Part shown: piece after piece, positions 12,501-27,500 of the stretch
Layout: each line of letters begins with the position of its first letter
How positions within the stretch are numbered: the first letter of the stretch is position 1
Assembly (NCBI GenBank): GCA_037349105.1
Contig: JAYJMM010000083.1
Span: forward strand, 1,760,929 to 1,824,928
Reading direction: 5' to 3'
Length of the DNA: 64,000 nucleotides
From: Limnomonas spitsbergensis
Lineage: Eukaryota; Chlorophyta; Chlorophyceae; Chlamydomonadales
Made by a program: the position numbers and the translations under genes
The notes under the pieces: generated by a model
The model's database searches: none
Told to the model about the DNA's origin: nothing
What the model saw: only the letters and a program-made list of their open reading frames with translations

Positions 12501-15500
12501 CCCTGTTAATGCGTTTTGCCACAAAATGGGTGTGGTGCTGCACATATTCCCACAGCCCGAGCATGTGTCCCCGCTGCCTATTTCCCTATCCCCGATTAAC
12601 CCGATTCACCCCCCACAGGATTGCTCCCCTGTGAATGAGTTCCGCCATGAGGAGGGTGCAGTGCTGCGTATCTTCCCTCAGCCTGAGGGCTCCCGCATGG
12701 TGTTTGAGGATGAGCAGGGGCACCTCTACGTATTCAACCCCGTTAATGACCAGGTGGGCCCTGAGGGTTCAGGGTGAAGCAGGGTCTGAATTCTGAACCT
12801 GGTGCCTGGAACCAGGGGGGATAAGTAGGAGCAGGGAGACCTTAACGTGTTTGATCCAGTCAACGACCAGGTGGTGGCTCAGACACAGAACGTGGGGGTG
12901 GGTGAGCATACCGTCAAAGATAAGGTGGGAGCTGGGACATGAAAGGGGGGGAGCACTAGATTTGGCTCTCCGTTCTACTTGTTAGGCCCAATATACGTTT
13001 CTGAAATAAATCATGGTGCCGAGATATATCAATACAAGGCCCCATGTTTTAGATCAACCCAGTTCACAAACCAGTGGGAACACGGTCCTGTGAGCAAGGA
13101 GGTCGTCCTGTAAAGAGGGGGGTGCATGGGTACAGATGTGACAGGTCAGGCTGCCTGGACTCTCTAATCTGCCGCATGCCGCCCTATGAGCTGATCCGTT
13201 TGTATTGTTTTCCCCTCACCTCCATCGACCTTCCTCTGGATACTTCTCCTTCTTTCTCCGAACTCCATCACCACCACCTTCCTCTGCAATGCCTCCACCC
13301 CATATTTAAATCCCCTGTCATGACCCCTTCCCTGACTCATACCTTTGAGCCCCTGCTGTGCCCTATTCCAAACCTTTAATCTCCACTATATACAAAACCT
13401 CGCCTTCAATGTTGCTTCGAATCCCTAGTCCCCTAGGCCCCTCCCCTAGTGTCTAGTCCCCTAGTCCCCTATTCCCCACACCCCTGAATATTTATCTCTA
13501 ACTTCCTGTCGTGCCACGCTCCCTTATACCAGTACTTGACCTACTGGTATTCATATTATTTTTAATAACTTAATCAGAAACCTTTCTAGCAAACCTGAAC
13601 ATCTGAACCCTCATTGTGCTCCCCAAGCTGGGACCCATTCCCCGGCTAACATTGCTGGGTACATTTCCAATTGGTGTTATTAAGTGGTTTAAGAAGCCTG
13701 GGTCGCTTGTGCGGCCCTCAGGTACAGTGGTGACGCAAAAAGTGCACCCAATCAAGCTTCTTGGGGCCTTAGGGCCCAAATCTCCACAACAGAGTTATTG
13801 ACTAAGATTGAATGTTAAAGAAATGTGTAAGAAATAACATCACCTCCCCGCACAAGGCCCCTGCAGAGCTGTGAACCATGTGGTGTCTACTGTTTTACGT
13901 CAATCACAGAGTGCTCGATGTTAGAAGCATTCAGCAAGCTCGACATGGTTGAGTTTTGCTTATTCTTTAGGGCGGCGACAAGGGCAAGGCAGCTGCGTTA
14001 TGCGATCCATCAGCATGGGCAGCCTTTGAAGGCATCACTGTGGAAGCGCATGAGTCAAGCAGAGGTCATGCAGCATGCTATAAGGCTACTTTCAATAAAA
14101 GGCAGATGCGGCATAGCAAGAGATTTAAGCTTTTTAAAACAAATAAAACATGGCTTTCCCAGTCAATCCCTCTGTGTGTTCAGGCTCAATACCGCCCCCC
14201 CCCCCCCTGTTTTGGGGGACGGGTCGCCCCCCTAGGTGACCGGCCCCTTACCCCATCCTCCAACCGCCCACTCCTCAACCTATATTCTCCTCCCTCCCAG
14301 GTGATTCGCGTGCCTGACTTTAACGGGAGAGCGGAGACGGTCATGTGGGACGTGATGGACCCCTCGGTGTTTGTGGTGGCGGACGGCTCCGGGCTGTTTG
14401 TGTACCTGTACTACCCGGTCAGCCTCACAGGCAGGAGAAGAGGGGAGGGTGACAGGGGGGGGTTAAGGTTTTTGGCCCCTGATTTAAGGGTCAGGCCTCT
14501 CTGCACTGTGTACTGCCCGGTCAGCCTCACAAGCCAGATCTTTGCTGAACATTGTTTGGAGGAAATACAGATGAATGCTTGATGTGTGGCTGTTTGGGTA
14601 ACACTCCTCCTCCATCAGCCCCACTGGAGCCCACTGAGAAGAAACGAGGGACTGAGCACATGGGGGAGGGGAGGGGCGAGGCGGGGCAGGGCTGTGCTCT
14701 ATACTGATGGGAGGCGGTCTATGTCTTTGAAGTGGCTTGGAAGTGGTGGCCCTAGTAGCACAGCATGTGGGGTTGATTCATTTGGTGCTAGTTGTTGAAC
14801 CAGCTGCCCTGGTCCAATTAGAAGCCTGCAATTAAATACGTCATATTTTCTGTATCTTATGTGATAGATATAAGATATCACAGTCCCATATATACTGTCC
14901 CACTCGGTTGCCAGGCAAGCTAGAGGTCGGCATGCAAGTTGGGCAAGCGAAGCCCCCTTTTGCACCCACACACCCTCTGCGTCGCAGCGCAAACATTTAT
15001 CCTCGTCCTGATTTATTTGCGTGCCCTCTTTTTCCCCTATGTCACATATCCTCTTTCTTCACATTTGTTCCACTCTTGCTCCCCCTCCAGGTGCCAAGAT
15101 TGACTTTGTCGGGAAACAGTCCCTGCAGGCCTCACACACCCCCTTGGTCTGCTGCAACGGGAGCATTGGCTGCCGCCTCAAGAGTGGGGCCCTGGACACC
15201 ATCGTCCTAGAGACGCACAGGTGAGGAGGACAGGGGGGAGACAAGGAGAGGGGAGAGGTGACAGGAGGGAGGGAAGTGGGGTGTGGGGACAAGAGGGAGG
15301 GAGGGCAGTTGGAAGGAAAACGGAGGGGGGGCCACAGGCCAGCTTGTGATTGGCGCTGTTCAGCCTGCCAAGGGGGGTCTGGGTCAGATTTATATGATCA
15401 CTGGTGCCCATCATTGATGAGGGTGAGGATGAGAAGAACACTGATGAGGATGAGAATTAAGACAACACTGAAGATGATGCCATCCGTGATGCTCGCAGAA

Positions 15501-18500
15501 CCCTTCAGGTTAACGACAACGTGAACAAAGCAGCCCCGCAGAAGAGGTGGGACCATGGGGGGGGGACACTGCAAACAGAATCTGACAGGCAGTTCACACC
15601 TAGCCTATTTTTTGTTTTTTCTTGGAAAATGCCGTTATAAGACTCACAGTTTCTAATCTTTGAGCCATCATCGTTTCTTCTTTGTCTGCAGCAATGTCTT
15701 CTGACCCTGGACTAATGCAGACCGCATTAAACACAACGCACAAATATTTTGTTTGGGGGGATACACGGAGTTGCTGCGTGCGTTAGTGCGCTTAAACAGT
15801 GCCGGGAGTAAGTATGTTAATTTTGCTTGGACAACAAATTAGGAGTAACTAAGGCTGCCCAAACATCAAAACCTGAGGTGCTGGCACAAACAAAACAGCC
15901 CGGTGCGTATGTGTCCCCTGTCGGCAGCCAAGAAAAGACAGGCAGAAACAGTACGGGCACACGACCAATAAGCACTCTCATGGCCGCATAAACTCATGCA
16001 TGCAAATTTATATTAAGGTCCAAAAAACTGCACACAACTGGTATCTCATATGGTTAGGCATAGGCAACATGATAACATATTAATGTATATTAATTATGTT
16101 ACCGGTATACTGCCGTCGCGCTCTCGCTTCGTTAGTCAAATAGAAGACATGCGAGGGTGGCTGGTCCGAAGTTAAGCAGCTGGGGTTGTGCAGCACTACC
16201 GCTGACAGCGACCCCACTGGTGTATCGGGGAGTCATGCATCCAACGACTGGTCTGGATACATGATAGTTGTGTATCCCTAACACACAGCTGTATATTCAG
16301 ACTGAAAGAATAGGCTGCCCTATGAAACCGGTATTATGTGATAACGATAGGCTCAAACATCCAGTTACGCGTGTGCACACGTTATTTTGTAAAACGTAGG
16401 GGTATTGAAGCTTCCACTTAAAAGCACCGAAGAACAAATAAAACACCAGTTCTTCAGCCCTTCCAAATGCTGGAAACATGAATCAATAAAAATATAACGG
16501 TGCTATATACCGGTACTGTAGTCTCGCTTAGATAATTTCAGGACTGTAGACGTTCATTAGGGCTAAACATTGAATTCTTTCTGCACAGGCTACCGTTAAT
16601 TCATTTTTGAATTTGCAAGCCCAAGAAAACCAGGGGAAAACTACCGTATATGTTTTATCTCGTTTTTTTTGTCTCGATTTTTTTGTCTCATGCTGTTGGT
16701 TTCCTATCCACAATAAGCTAATCTGTCATTGAAACAGTCTGCATCCACCACCACCACTGCCGCAGTGTAAGAGCTGTGTGTTAGACCGCCTGTGCGCCTA
16801 GCATGTGCGGGTCATCTTGGCAGGCCTCTCCTCGACAAATTCCTTGTGTGGCAGCATGTTGGGATCCTTTGGGCTGTTGAGGAAGCGGTCCACTGACCTG
16901 AATTGAACACCGGTACTAGCAGGCAACTAGTGCTTAGTGTACCAGTACGGTACTAGCAGGCAACTAGTGCTTATAGTGTACCAGTACGGTACTAGCAGGC
17001 AACTAGTGCTTAGTGTACCAGTACGGTACTAGCAGGTAGCTAGTGCTTAGTGTACCAGTACGGTACTAGCAGGTAGCTAGTGCTTAGTGTACCAGTACGG
17101 TACTAGCAGGCAACTAGTGCTTAGTGTACCAGTACGGTACTAGCAGGCAACTAGTGCTTAGTGTACCAGTACGGTACTAGCAGGCAACTAGTGCTTAGTG
17201 TACCAGTACGGTACTAGCAGGCAACTAGTGCTTAGTGTACCAGTACGGTACTAGCAGGCAACTAGTGCTTAGTGTATCAGTACGGTACTAGCAGGCAACT
17301 AGTGCTTAGTGTACCAGTACGGTACTAGCAGGCAACTAGTGCTTAGTGTACCAGTACGGTACTAGCAGGTAGCTAGTGCTTAGTGTACCAGTACGGTACT
17401 AGAAGGTAGCTAGTGCTTAGTGTACCAGTACGGTACTAGTAGGCAACTAGTGCTTAGTGTACCAGTACGGTACTAGCAGGCAACTAGTGCTTAGTGTACC
17501 AGTGCGGTACTAGCAGGTAGCTAGTGCTTAGTGTACCAGTACGGTACTAGCAGGCAACTAGTGCTTAGTGTACCAGTACGGTACTAGCAGGCAACTAGTG
17601 CTTAGTGTACCAGTACGGTACTAGCAGGCAACTAGTGCTTAGTGTACCAGTACGGTACTAGCAGGCAACTAGTGCTTAGTGTACCAGTACGGTACTAGCA
17701 GGCAACTAGTGCTTAGTGTACCAGTACGGTACTAGCAGGCAACTAGTGCTTAGTGTACCAGTACGGTACTAGCAGGCAACTAGTGCTTAGTGTACCAGTA
17801 CGGTACTAGCAGGCAACTAGTGCTTAGTGTACCAGTACGGTACTAGCAGGCAACTAGTGCTTAGTGTACCAGTACGGTACTAGCAGGCAACTAGTGCTTA
17901 GTGTACCAGTACGGTACTAGCAGGCAACTAGTGCTTAGTGTACCAGTACGGTACTAGCAGGTAGCTAGTGCTTAGTGTACCAGTACGGTACTAGCAGGTA
18001 GCTAGTGCTTAGTGTACCAGTACGGTACTAGCAGGCAACTAGTGCTTAGTGTACCAGTACGGTACTAGCAGGCAACTAGTGCTTAGTGTACCAGTACGGT
18101 ACTAGCAGGTAGCTAGTGCCTAGTGTACCAGTACGGTACTAGCAGGCAACTAGAGCTTAGTGTACCAGTACGGTACTAGCAGGCAACTAGTGCTTAGTGT
18201 ACCATAACGGTACTAGCAGGCAACTAGTGCTTAGTGTACCAGTACGGTACTAGCAGGCAACTAGTGCTTAGTGTACTAGTACGGTACTAGCAAGCAACTA
18301 GTGCTTAGTGTACCAGTACGGTACTAGCAGGCAACTAGTGCTTAGTGTACTAGTACGGTACTAGCAGGCACCTAGTGCTTAGTGTACCAGTACGGTACTA
18401 GCAGGCAACTAGTGCTTAGTGTACCAGTACGGTACTAGCAGGCAACTAGTGCTTAGTGTACCAGTACGGTACTAGCAGGTAGCTAGTGCTTAGTGTACCA

Positions 18501-21500
18501 GTACGGTACTAGCAGGCAACTAGTGCTTAGTGTACCAGTACGGTACTAGCAGGCAACTAGTGCTTAGTGTACCAGTACGGTACTAGCAGGTAGGTAGTGC
18601 TTAGTGTACCAGTACGGTACTAGCAGGCAACTAGTGCTTAGTGTACCAGTACGGTACTAGCAGGCAACTAGTGCTTAGTGTACCAGTACGGTACTAGCAG
18701 GCAACTAGTGCTTAGTGTACCAGTACGGTACTAGCAGGCAACTAGTGCTTAGTGTACCAGTACGGTACTAGCAGGCAACTAGAGCTTAGTGTACCAGTAC
18801 GGTACTAGCAGGCAACTAGTGCTTAGTGTACCAGTACGGTACTAGCAGGCAACTAGTGCTTAGTGTACCAGTACGGTACTAGCAGGCAACTAGTGCTTAG
18901 TGTACCAGTACGGTACTAGCAGGCAACTAGTGCTTAGTGTACCAGTACGGTACTAGCAGGCAACTAGTGCTTAGTGTACCAGTACGGTACTAGCAGGCAA
19001 CTAGTGCTTAGTGTACCAGTACGGTACTAGCAGGCAACTAGTGCTTAGTGTACCAGTACGGTACTAGCAGGCAACTAGTGCTTAGTGTACCAGTACAGTA
19101 CTAGCAGGCAACTAGTGCTTAGTGTACCAGTACGGTACTAGCAGGCAACTAGTGCTTAGTGTACCAGTACGGTACTAGCAGGTAGCTAGTGATGCGTAAT
19201 GGAATCGGTAGTTGATACTGCTGACAGGCTGTTCAACCATCCCGTTGCGCGATGACGCGTTTTTTTGTGTGCAAAATGCGGCAGTTACATTATGATTACC
19301 GGTATGGTTCATTTCTCCTATAAGGCAACCAATCTTAAACGCACTTGCTATTCATCAGCCCTTGAAAACGATGGGATAGCGAGCGTAGGCCCCCCCCGAC
19401 TTCAAGTCCGGATGTTCTGGTTCTGCCGCTTCCGCTTCTGCTATTTCTCCTACTGCTGCTTTTAATGCTGCTATTTCCTTAAGCTGCTTCCTTCGGACCT
19501 CAGGTGGAAACAAGTGGTTCAGAATTCTGTGAAAGCAACGAAGCACTTTATGAGAGGGGGTGCCGACCCTAACGGGGATAACGGTTCCCTTGGTCTTGAG
19601 TGTTAAGGGTTTAGGCTTCCAGGTATATGCAAGTACCGGTATACAGTGACCAGAAAATCAGACCACCCATGACTGCCATAGACCCCCCATGACCAACATT
19701 GGCAGCCCTGGACTCTTTACCCTTGCCTGCCCTCTCGCCCCTGGACCTACCTTCAGGCTGCAACAGTGTTTACGTCTGGGTCGTTTTAAGGCGGCTTGGG
19801 AGAGCGCCATGCAGCTGCGTAGCCCTGAGGTGGGTGGACGGTATATAAATGACTCCGCTCTTGATGCATAGATTTGAAACGCCGCTGCGCTGTGCGGTCT
19901 CGATAACACAATTTTGGTGAGGCATGTGCTTTACTGTACATCAACCCTGAGCGATCCTTCCAGCACCCTCCTCCACCCCCCTCCACTGGCTGCATAACTT
20001 ACCTACTTGACTGTGATCGATTCCTGTTGCCTGCCAGTCTGACACCCCTATGTCTTACCCCTTTCCTCCATACTCTCCATACTCTCCGTAGGTGTGGAAG
20101 AGCATCGGCATGGCAGCGCTGGAAAGGCTGGACATTGACATGGCGCTGGCTGCATTCAGGTGAGCCCACAAACAATGCTGATGAGCTTAGCAGGGCTGTT
20201 CAGTGACACTGGCACAGCTGCTTTCAGGCCAGCAGCATGGGCATGGCACTCTATAGAGTGCTTTGCTACAATTCGGCCACATCAAGGCCAAGGGGCCCAA
20301 ATACAGTGAGCCCTGTACTCTGATGTGCTGCTCAGGCCTCTAGCCAATATATGTTCTAAATTTGGTGGGCAACGGCCCAGCGGTGGCCTCCTGGCTGCGC
20401 CCGGAAAGTGTCTTGTGCCCACAAAAGTCCGACCTCTTTCTCAGTTCAAATAGCTCGGTTTTGACTTTTCACCCACAGTTTCGATCCGTCATGTGGCCTA
20501 TGAAATGATAATTTTCGACTGTATGCATGTCAAGATCTCGTTATAATTCTTCACTTCTTTTACTCAATTTTTGCCCTCCCTTTTTCGATGTGTGTGGTGT
20601 ACTCTGCTTTCAGTGATAGCCCAATCCCATGCCGTGTGCCCTCATCTTAGGATGCTGCGTGATGGCGTGATGCATCCAGGGTGCTGAGTCTGGAGCTCAT
20701 GTAAGCCTTAAGCCATAAAGCCCTTGAGCCCTTAAGCCATTGAGCCTAAATGCCCTCAAAACCCTCAACCCTAAGCCCTGATCTGTTCCCTCAGGATGTT
20801 GGGCGATGCATCCATGGTGCTCAGTCTTGAGCAAATCCACAACATAGAGGACAAGAATCTGCTGGCAGGCCACACCATGGTCCTGCTAGAAAGGGACACT
20901 GCGCAAGCACAGGTATGACGAGGATGTGAGGGGGAGTGCTATGAATCTGCTGGCATGTCACACCAGGGTGCATTGGTGGTGCTGGAGATGGGAGGACAAG
21001 GCACAGACGCAATGGTGATAGGGGGGTGACTGGGGGGGGACAGGCAATAAAGGGATTGCATTATTGTTTCCCAGAATTTTTTACCGCTTAAGGGGTCACA
21101 ACTTTCCTTCAGCCACCCTGATTTACTACCCCAGACCATATTCCCATAGGTGCTCTTTCTGAACAGGAGCCTGCCCTTGTCCTCCCACAAGTCCACAACC
21201 TTCCCAAAATTGCCATCCTTAACCCTTGACCCTGCTTGGGCCGCAGGAGCTGTTTTAGTGCCGCAGCCTACCCAAGGCTGCCCTTGACATGCGTAAGGAC
21301 CTCAAACACTAGAGTGAGGCACTGAAGATGTCCCAACAACTTCTGCTCCCACACCCTGCTTGGCCCGCAGGAGCTTTTTCTGCGCAGCAGCCTGCCCAAG
21401 GCGGCGCTGGAGATGCGTAAGGACCTCAAACATTGGAGTGAGGCGCTGAAGCTTGCGGACCAGCTCGACCCCGACTCCATCCCTTCCATATGCAAGGAGC

Positions 21501-24500
21501 ATGCAGCATCACTCGAGATGACAGGAGAGTACGGCAACGCAAAGTCACACTATCAGCAGGTGTGATGAGGGGGGGGGGTGTCAACGCAAAGGCACACTAC
21601 CAGCGGGTGTGACATGAAGGGTTGGGCGGACATGGAAAGTCACACTAACAATAGGCCTGACTTGGGGGTGAGCATGCTGGTATTCCTGCTTGGCCGTATT
21701 CATTGGGCTCTGTTAAGCATGCGGAGCTGCCTGGTGGCCATTTCTGGGCCACTGGGGACAACACCAAGACCATTGCCCAAGCAGCGGGACTTGCCACATC
21801 CGCCCCATGCGGTCACAGGCCACGATGAAGCTGAAGTATAGATACGAAAGTGTGCGCACACATGCAGATGTTGAATGCATGCGCTGGACGCCAATTGCCA
21901 TGCAGGCCATGAACTTGCTGATGGTTGTGGTGGACAGCTTGCATGAGATAGCCTGACGTTCCCGCACTGCAAAATGTTGCATACTTGCATATACCCAAAC
22001 GGCCAACACTCTGTTGTATCTTCAGCGGAAAAGTACAAGTACTGTAACACAATTATGTATAAGCATGGTGCACGCTGCATGCTTGGCAATGTTCTCATGC
22101 AACCTCACAACCCTGCATGGTCATCATTGCCATATAGCCGTTCAGGCCATGAAATCCTTGATGAGCGCAGCAGACAAAGAGCTTGAGGGTTGAGATGGCC
22201 CTCATGTTTGCTTGCGACCCCTTTGCATGGATCATCAACATTTCTTGGCCGTGCATATTATAGCGCCTGATGCGTGCATGTCTTCATCTCCATTGCTGTA
22301 TGCTACAACTATACTCCGCTGCATGCTTATCGTGCTTTCACTGGGCAACCCGCTTTCACGTGCTTTCACTGGGCATCGGCATTCACGTGCTTCCACTGGT
22401 CATTTTGCTTGCACATGCTTCCACTGGAAATTCTGCTTGACGTGCTTTCACTGGGCATTCCGAAACTGTATTCCGCTGCATGCTTGAAGTGCTTTAACTT
22501 GGCATGCTTGACGTGCCCGTGCAGGCCATGGACTCTCTTATGGGTGCGTTGGACAACGACATTGAGACAGCATGTCGATCAGGTATTGCGCGGTGCACGC
22601 TCCAGCTGGGTGACATCCGTCAGGGCCGCAGCATGGTGATGCAGCTCAACAGCCAACAGCTTTTCAAGGAGTCTGCACAGATCTTGGAGGGAATGCAGCA
22701 GCTGACGGTGAGCCAGGGTTCTGGGGGAGACACAGTTGTCTGAAATCTAAGAAAGCGAACCCCAAGGGGTAATAAGGATCCGGGTAAACCCCTAGAATTC
22801 AAATATCTAGGGTCAGGTAAGTGCGCTGCTGCTGTGTTGTGGATGTTGATGACCTGTGGGCCCGCTGATTGCACGATATCAACAGGAGGCTACTGAGATG
22901 TTTAAGCGCGCCGGGCAGGGGTCAACCTTCAATGATAAATCCTGAACCCTACTCACAGGGATGAGCCCAGAACCCTCAATCTAAGACCCTCAACCCAGAA
23001 CCATCAACCCAGAACCCGCAACCCAGAACCACCAACCCAGAACCATCAACCCAGAACCATCAACCCAGAACCATCAACCCAGAACCATCAACCCAGAACC
23101 ATCAACCCAGAACCATCAACCCAGAACCATCAACCCAGAACCATCAACCCAGAACCATCAACCCAGAACCATCAACCCAGAACCATCAACCCAGAACCCT
23201 CAACCCAGAACCATCAACCCAGAACCCTCAACCCAGAACCCTCAACCCAGAACCCTCAACCCAGAACCCTCAACCCAGAACCATCAACCCAGAACCATCA
23301 ACCCAGAACCCTCAACCCAGACCCATCAACCCAGAACCATCAACCCAGAACCATCAACCCAGAACCATCAACCCAGAACCATCAACCCAGAACCATCAAC
23401 CCAGAACCCTCAACCCAGAACCATCAACGCAGAACCATCAACCCAGAACCATCAACCCAGAACCATCAACCCAGAACCATCAACCCAGAACCATCAACCC
23501 AGAACCATCAACCCAGAACTATCAACCCAGAACCATCAACCCAGAACCATCAACCCAGAACCCTTAACCGTCAATTCAGAACCCCCAATCCTCAACCCAG
23601 AAACTTCTACCGTCAACCCTGGCTGTGCAGGAGGCTGCTGAAATGTACGAGCGAGCTGGGCAGTATGAGCGGGCTGCCTCAATCTATATTCAGACCAAAA
23701 ACTTTGCTGCGGCCACGCCTCTGATGGCCAAGGTCAGCTCGTCCAAGCTGCAGCTGCAGTTTGCAAAGGCAAAAGAGGCCGAGGGCCGGTGAGTGGGGGG
23801 TCACTGATGTGAATGGGGCGTCACCTCAGTGGCAAGGGGAGCCTCTCAGGTTACATAATTCAAACACCCTTCACCCCTCCCTCTATGCTTGGCATGCAAA
23901 CCTTAAATCCACAACCCCACCTTTCAGGTTTGGTATCCAAAACCTTTACTCCGACTCGACTTCTTAGGTTTGGTATTCAAACCCTACACCCTAGACCCCT
24001 CCTTCAGGTTTGCATCCATATCCTGCACCCTGACTCCCTCCTGTCAGGTTTGGTGAGGCTGCAGCTGCGTATGAGGCTGCAGGTGACATGGATTCAGTGG
24101 TGCGGTTGTCCCTGGAGAAGCTCAAGGCACCCGAGCGTGCATACGCAATTGTGCGCAAGACGCGTAGTGTGGAGGCATCGGCGCTGCTGGCACGCTACTG
24201 CCTGGGTGCACAGGTGGGAAGCAGCTTTCATGATTGAGATGACCAACGTGAGCGGAGCTATTGCTTTGCGGCACTGTGGGTAAGGCTTCGGTGCTGCAGG
24301 CTTTCTCCTGCCTGAGGGTGGGTGGTACGTGTGGTGGGAGGGGTCCTGAGGGCTCCTTAGAGTCCTGCCCCCCCCCCCTGTTATGCAGGACTTCAGCAGT
24401 TCCATTCTGCTGCTATTTCCTGCCCCTGCTGTAGGCCTACCTCCTGCCCCAATCCCTTGCCCCCTGCCCCATTCTTCGTACAGTTGCCTGCCCTGCTCCC

Positions 24501-27500
24501 TCAACTACCCTCCTGTCTTTCTATTGTGTAGGACTTCAGCGGCGCGATGGAGTTCCTACCCCTTGTCCTTGCACATCCTTTCTACCGTGCCCCTACTCCT
24601 TGCCCTTGCATGTAGTCCCCACTGGGGTGGACCTAAGGGTGGCCGCAGAGCTCCTGCTTTGTCACTGCCCTGGTTTGAGACCTGCTCTCTTGTCCCTTGT
24701 GCTCCCTCAACTCCCCCCGCACACCCCTCCTCCTCGCTGCAGGACTTCAGTGGTGCTGTGGAGTTCCTGCTCCTTGCCGGGCAGATGGACCAAGCCTTTG
24801 ACATCGCCATGGGACACAACGAGATGGATACCTTCGCACGGATTGTGCAGGCCAGTGCAAAACCGGTAGGTGGGAGGTCTGGGGACTTAATATATAAAAC
24901 AAACCGGGAGTCCGGTACCTGGAACCGGTACTGAAGATCTACTGTTTAATCGTATATGGCGACAGCCTAAATGTGGTATGGCACTGGAGCTCTTCTGAAC
25001 CCCAACACCCCAATACCTTTTAGCCTCAAGACTCCTAACCCCAAGACCCCTAGAACCTCAACCCACATTTCACCTCAAGACGATTAGCGTCCTAGCGCCC
25101 TGAACCATGCAATACCCTGCAACCTACATCTTTTACCTGAATAACAAGGACACTGTAGGTGACCTGGCAGCGGATGAAGCAAGACTATTGAACCCTAATA
25201 CGGGACCCCAATCAACCAAAATAACCGACCCCCTCACAATGCATACCCTCAATACATGAGACAAAAACAGTTCTCTTCTGGCCAATATGTAACCCTCACT
25301 GTCACCTGTAGGTGAACTACCAGCGGATTGCGCAGTACTATGAGAGCCGGGGCGAGTATGATAAGGCCGGCGATATGTGGGGATCAAGCGGGCAAGATGC
25401 AAAGGCAGTACAGTTGTACCTGCAGGTGAGGGTGGGAGGGCCGTACAGCTGTACATGCAGGTGAGGGTGGGAGGGCCGTACAGCTGTACCTGCACGTGAG
25501 GGTGGGAGAGGGAAGGGAGGGAGGGAGAGCAGTCTGAAAGAATGTGGCAGGGTAGGCAGGGCAGTTTGGGGCGGAACAGGTGTTAGGAAGAAGGGCAGGT
25601 TGGAGTGGGGAAGGCAGGACAGGACAGCGCAGCTGTGAGGCGGGACAGGGCGGGGCTGGTCAGACTTGGGTTGGGTCAGGCAGGCTGGAGTGGGGTAAGG
25701 TTGGCGGCGAAGCAGGGCAGGGCAGGGCAGGTAAACATGAGTGTTAAGCACTGCCTTATGCATTGTCTGTGCCACTTTGTTTTTTGAACGGCCTGCAGGT
25801 GGGCAACAATGTCGCGCTGGAGAAGGCGATTGGCGTGGTCGAGCGCACTCGCAACCATACCATAGGGGTGCAGGTGCTCGACTACGTTAACGAGGAGAAG
25901 GATGGGAGCGCCAAGGACGAGTTCAGGTCAGATTTATGCCTTACATTACAATGGGAAAGGGTCCGCGCTACCCTGTTGATAACTAATATATCAAATTTGT
26001 TGCGCAGGCAAAAAACACCCTACTCCGCGCACGCGTAGCTGCATTATATTATATTTAATATCTGTTGCCGGAAAACCACTCCGCGGAGTCCGCGAAACCC
26101 CCCAAATAGTTGTTACCGTATTTATTATTCTGTCGCGCACCACTCCGCGCACCTTTTAAATTAATTAATTAAACGCAGTGTCAAACTGGTTTGCAGCAAT
26201 GGTTAAGTTTCAACTTTAGTGCTGAGGGTGAAAGAGGAATTCAGGTCAGGCTTCAACTTGAGGGTAAAGGTTCCGGGAATTAACGTGCGTTAGACAGCGG
26301 ATTCAAGTCCACGGGACCCCCTGACGGGACCAAATCTTGAATCACCACTCTGGCATACCAGCTGAACTCCAGCAGACATTCGTACACTTCCCTTTAGGTG
26401 GCGCCTCAACTTCCCTTTTACCTAATGCTTACAGTACAACTAAGTGGACTGTCATCCACGATCTGTGTTGAGGCAGGCTCGCTGTGATATCGCGAGCCAC
26501 GAGTCGTAACAACTTTGCCCTATGGGAGGACATTTTTTAGTCTCACCTTTTCCTCTTAAGTTGGAAATTGTTTGGGCTAGAAACCTGTGTTATAGGTGCT
26601 GTGCTGCAGTGTGATTTTTACTTTCCAGTGCATCCATCAATATTGGGTGCATGTGCTGTACTGGCGCCCAGGGGCCACCTTCACAGCGAGTGTGAATGGC
26701 CACCTGACCACGGCTTGGTAGTAGAATATGAAAGGGACACCCGGCGTAACCTGGCGAGTGTCGTTTTTTGTGAAGGTGTGCATGAGTTATGCAACATTCA
26801 TAAACGAATGGGCACGTGTCCGGATTGTATTCGAGTTTCATCTGAAACGCTGGCCAGCAGGAGGCCAGTCAAGCTTTCGTCTCGACAGGCCTGGTGGTGT
26901 CTGTGCAGCAGCCGGCCAAACCTAGTGTACCGGTAGTGAACACAAAGTTGAGGTTGGGGTGCTCAGCCCCTGGGGCACTGGCTCAAAGGCGATCAAAAGA
27001 AGACGACATGGAAACATATGATGAGGAGGGGATCAATTGCTCTGTGTCAATGTGTGGCTCTCTTCCTTCCGCTTTCAAGCTTACGCACCGTTGACCCTGA
27101 ACCCTTTTCCCCCTCTCCTGGTGTTAGATTCAAGCTTAACCTGGCCATGGGCCAATACGTGGAGGCGGCACGTGACGCAATGGAGATGGCCCGCTTTGAG
27201 CAGGAGGAGGGGAACTATCGCGTGGCGCACGACAAGCTGTTTGCAACCGTGCAGCAGCTGGATCACATGGAGAAGGCGGTGCCAACAGAACTCATGCGCA
27301 TGCTGTCGCTGCTACACAGGTGAGGTCGAATACCCTGCATTGTATGTGCATGGTATGGTATGCTGATGCACATGTTGACATGTAGGAAAGGGAGGGCATG
27401 CGCATGTTGTAGCAGGGCTGGGGCATGCGAATCAACTCTGTAGGCACCGCCTTCTCCAAGTCGTTACAATTATTTCTTTCTATAATTTTAAAACCGACCC

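Noticed and set aside
15400..15535. Acidic repeat-like stretch in intron 16 as a possible missing IFT144 exon
   Set aside because: It has GATGAGGATGAG-type sequence with stops and does not supply residues expected between exons 16 and 17.
16911..19192. Regularly repeated 37-bp units resembling a CRISPR array
   Set aside because: Units are directly contiguous without unique spacers, lie in a eukaryotic intron and have no cas genes. It is a minisatellite.
22965..23575. C-rich AACCC-containing repeat as telomere-like tract
   Set aside because: The unit is 14 bp with AGAACCATC, not a plant or algal telomere repeat, and it is internal to a gene.
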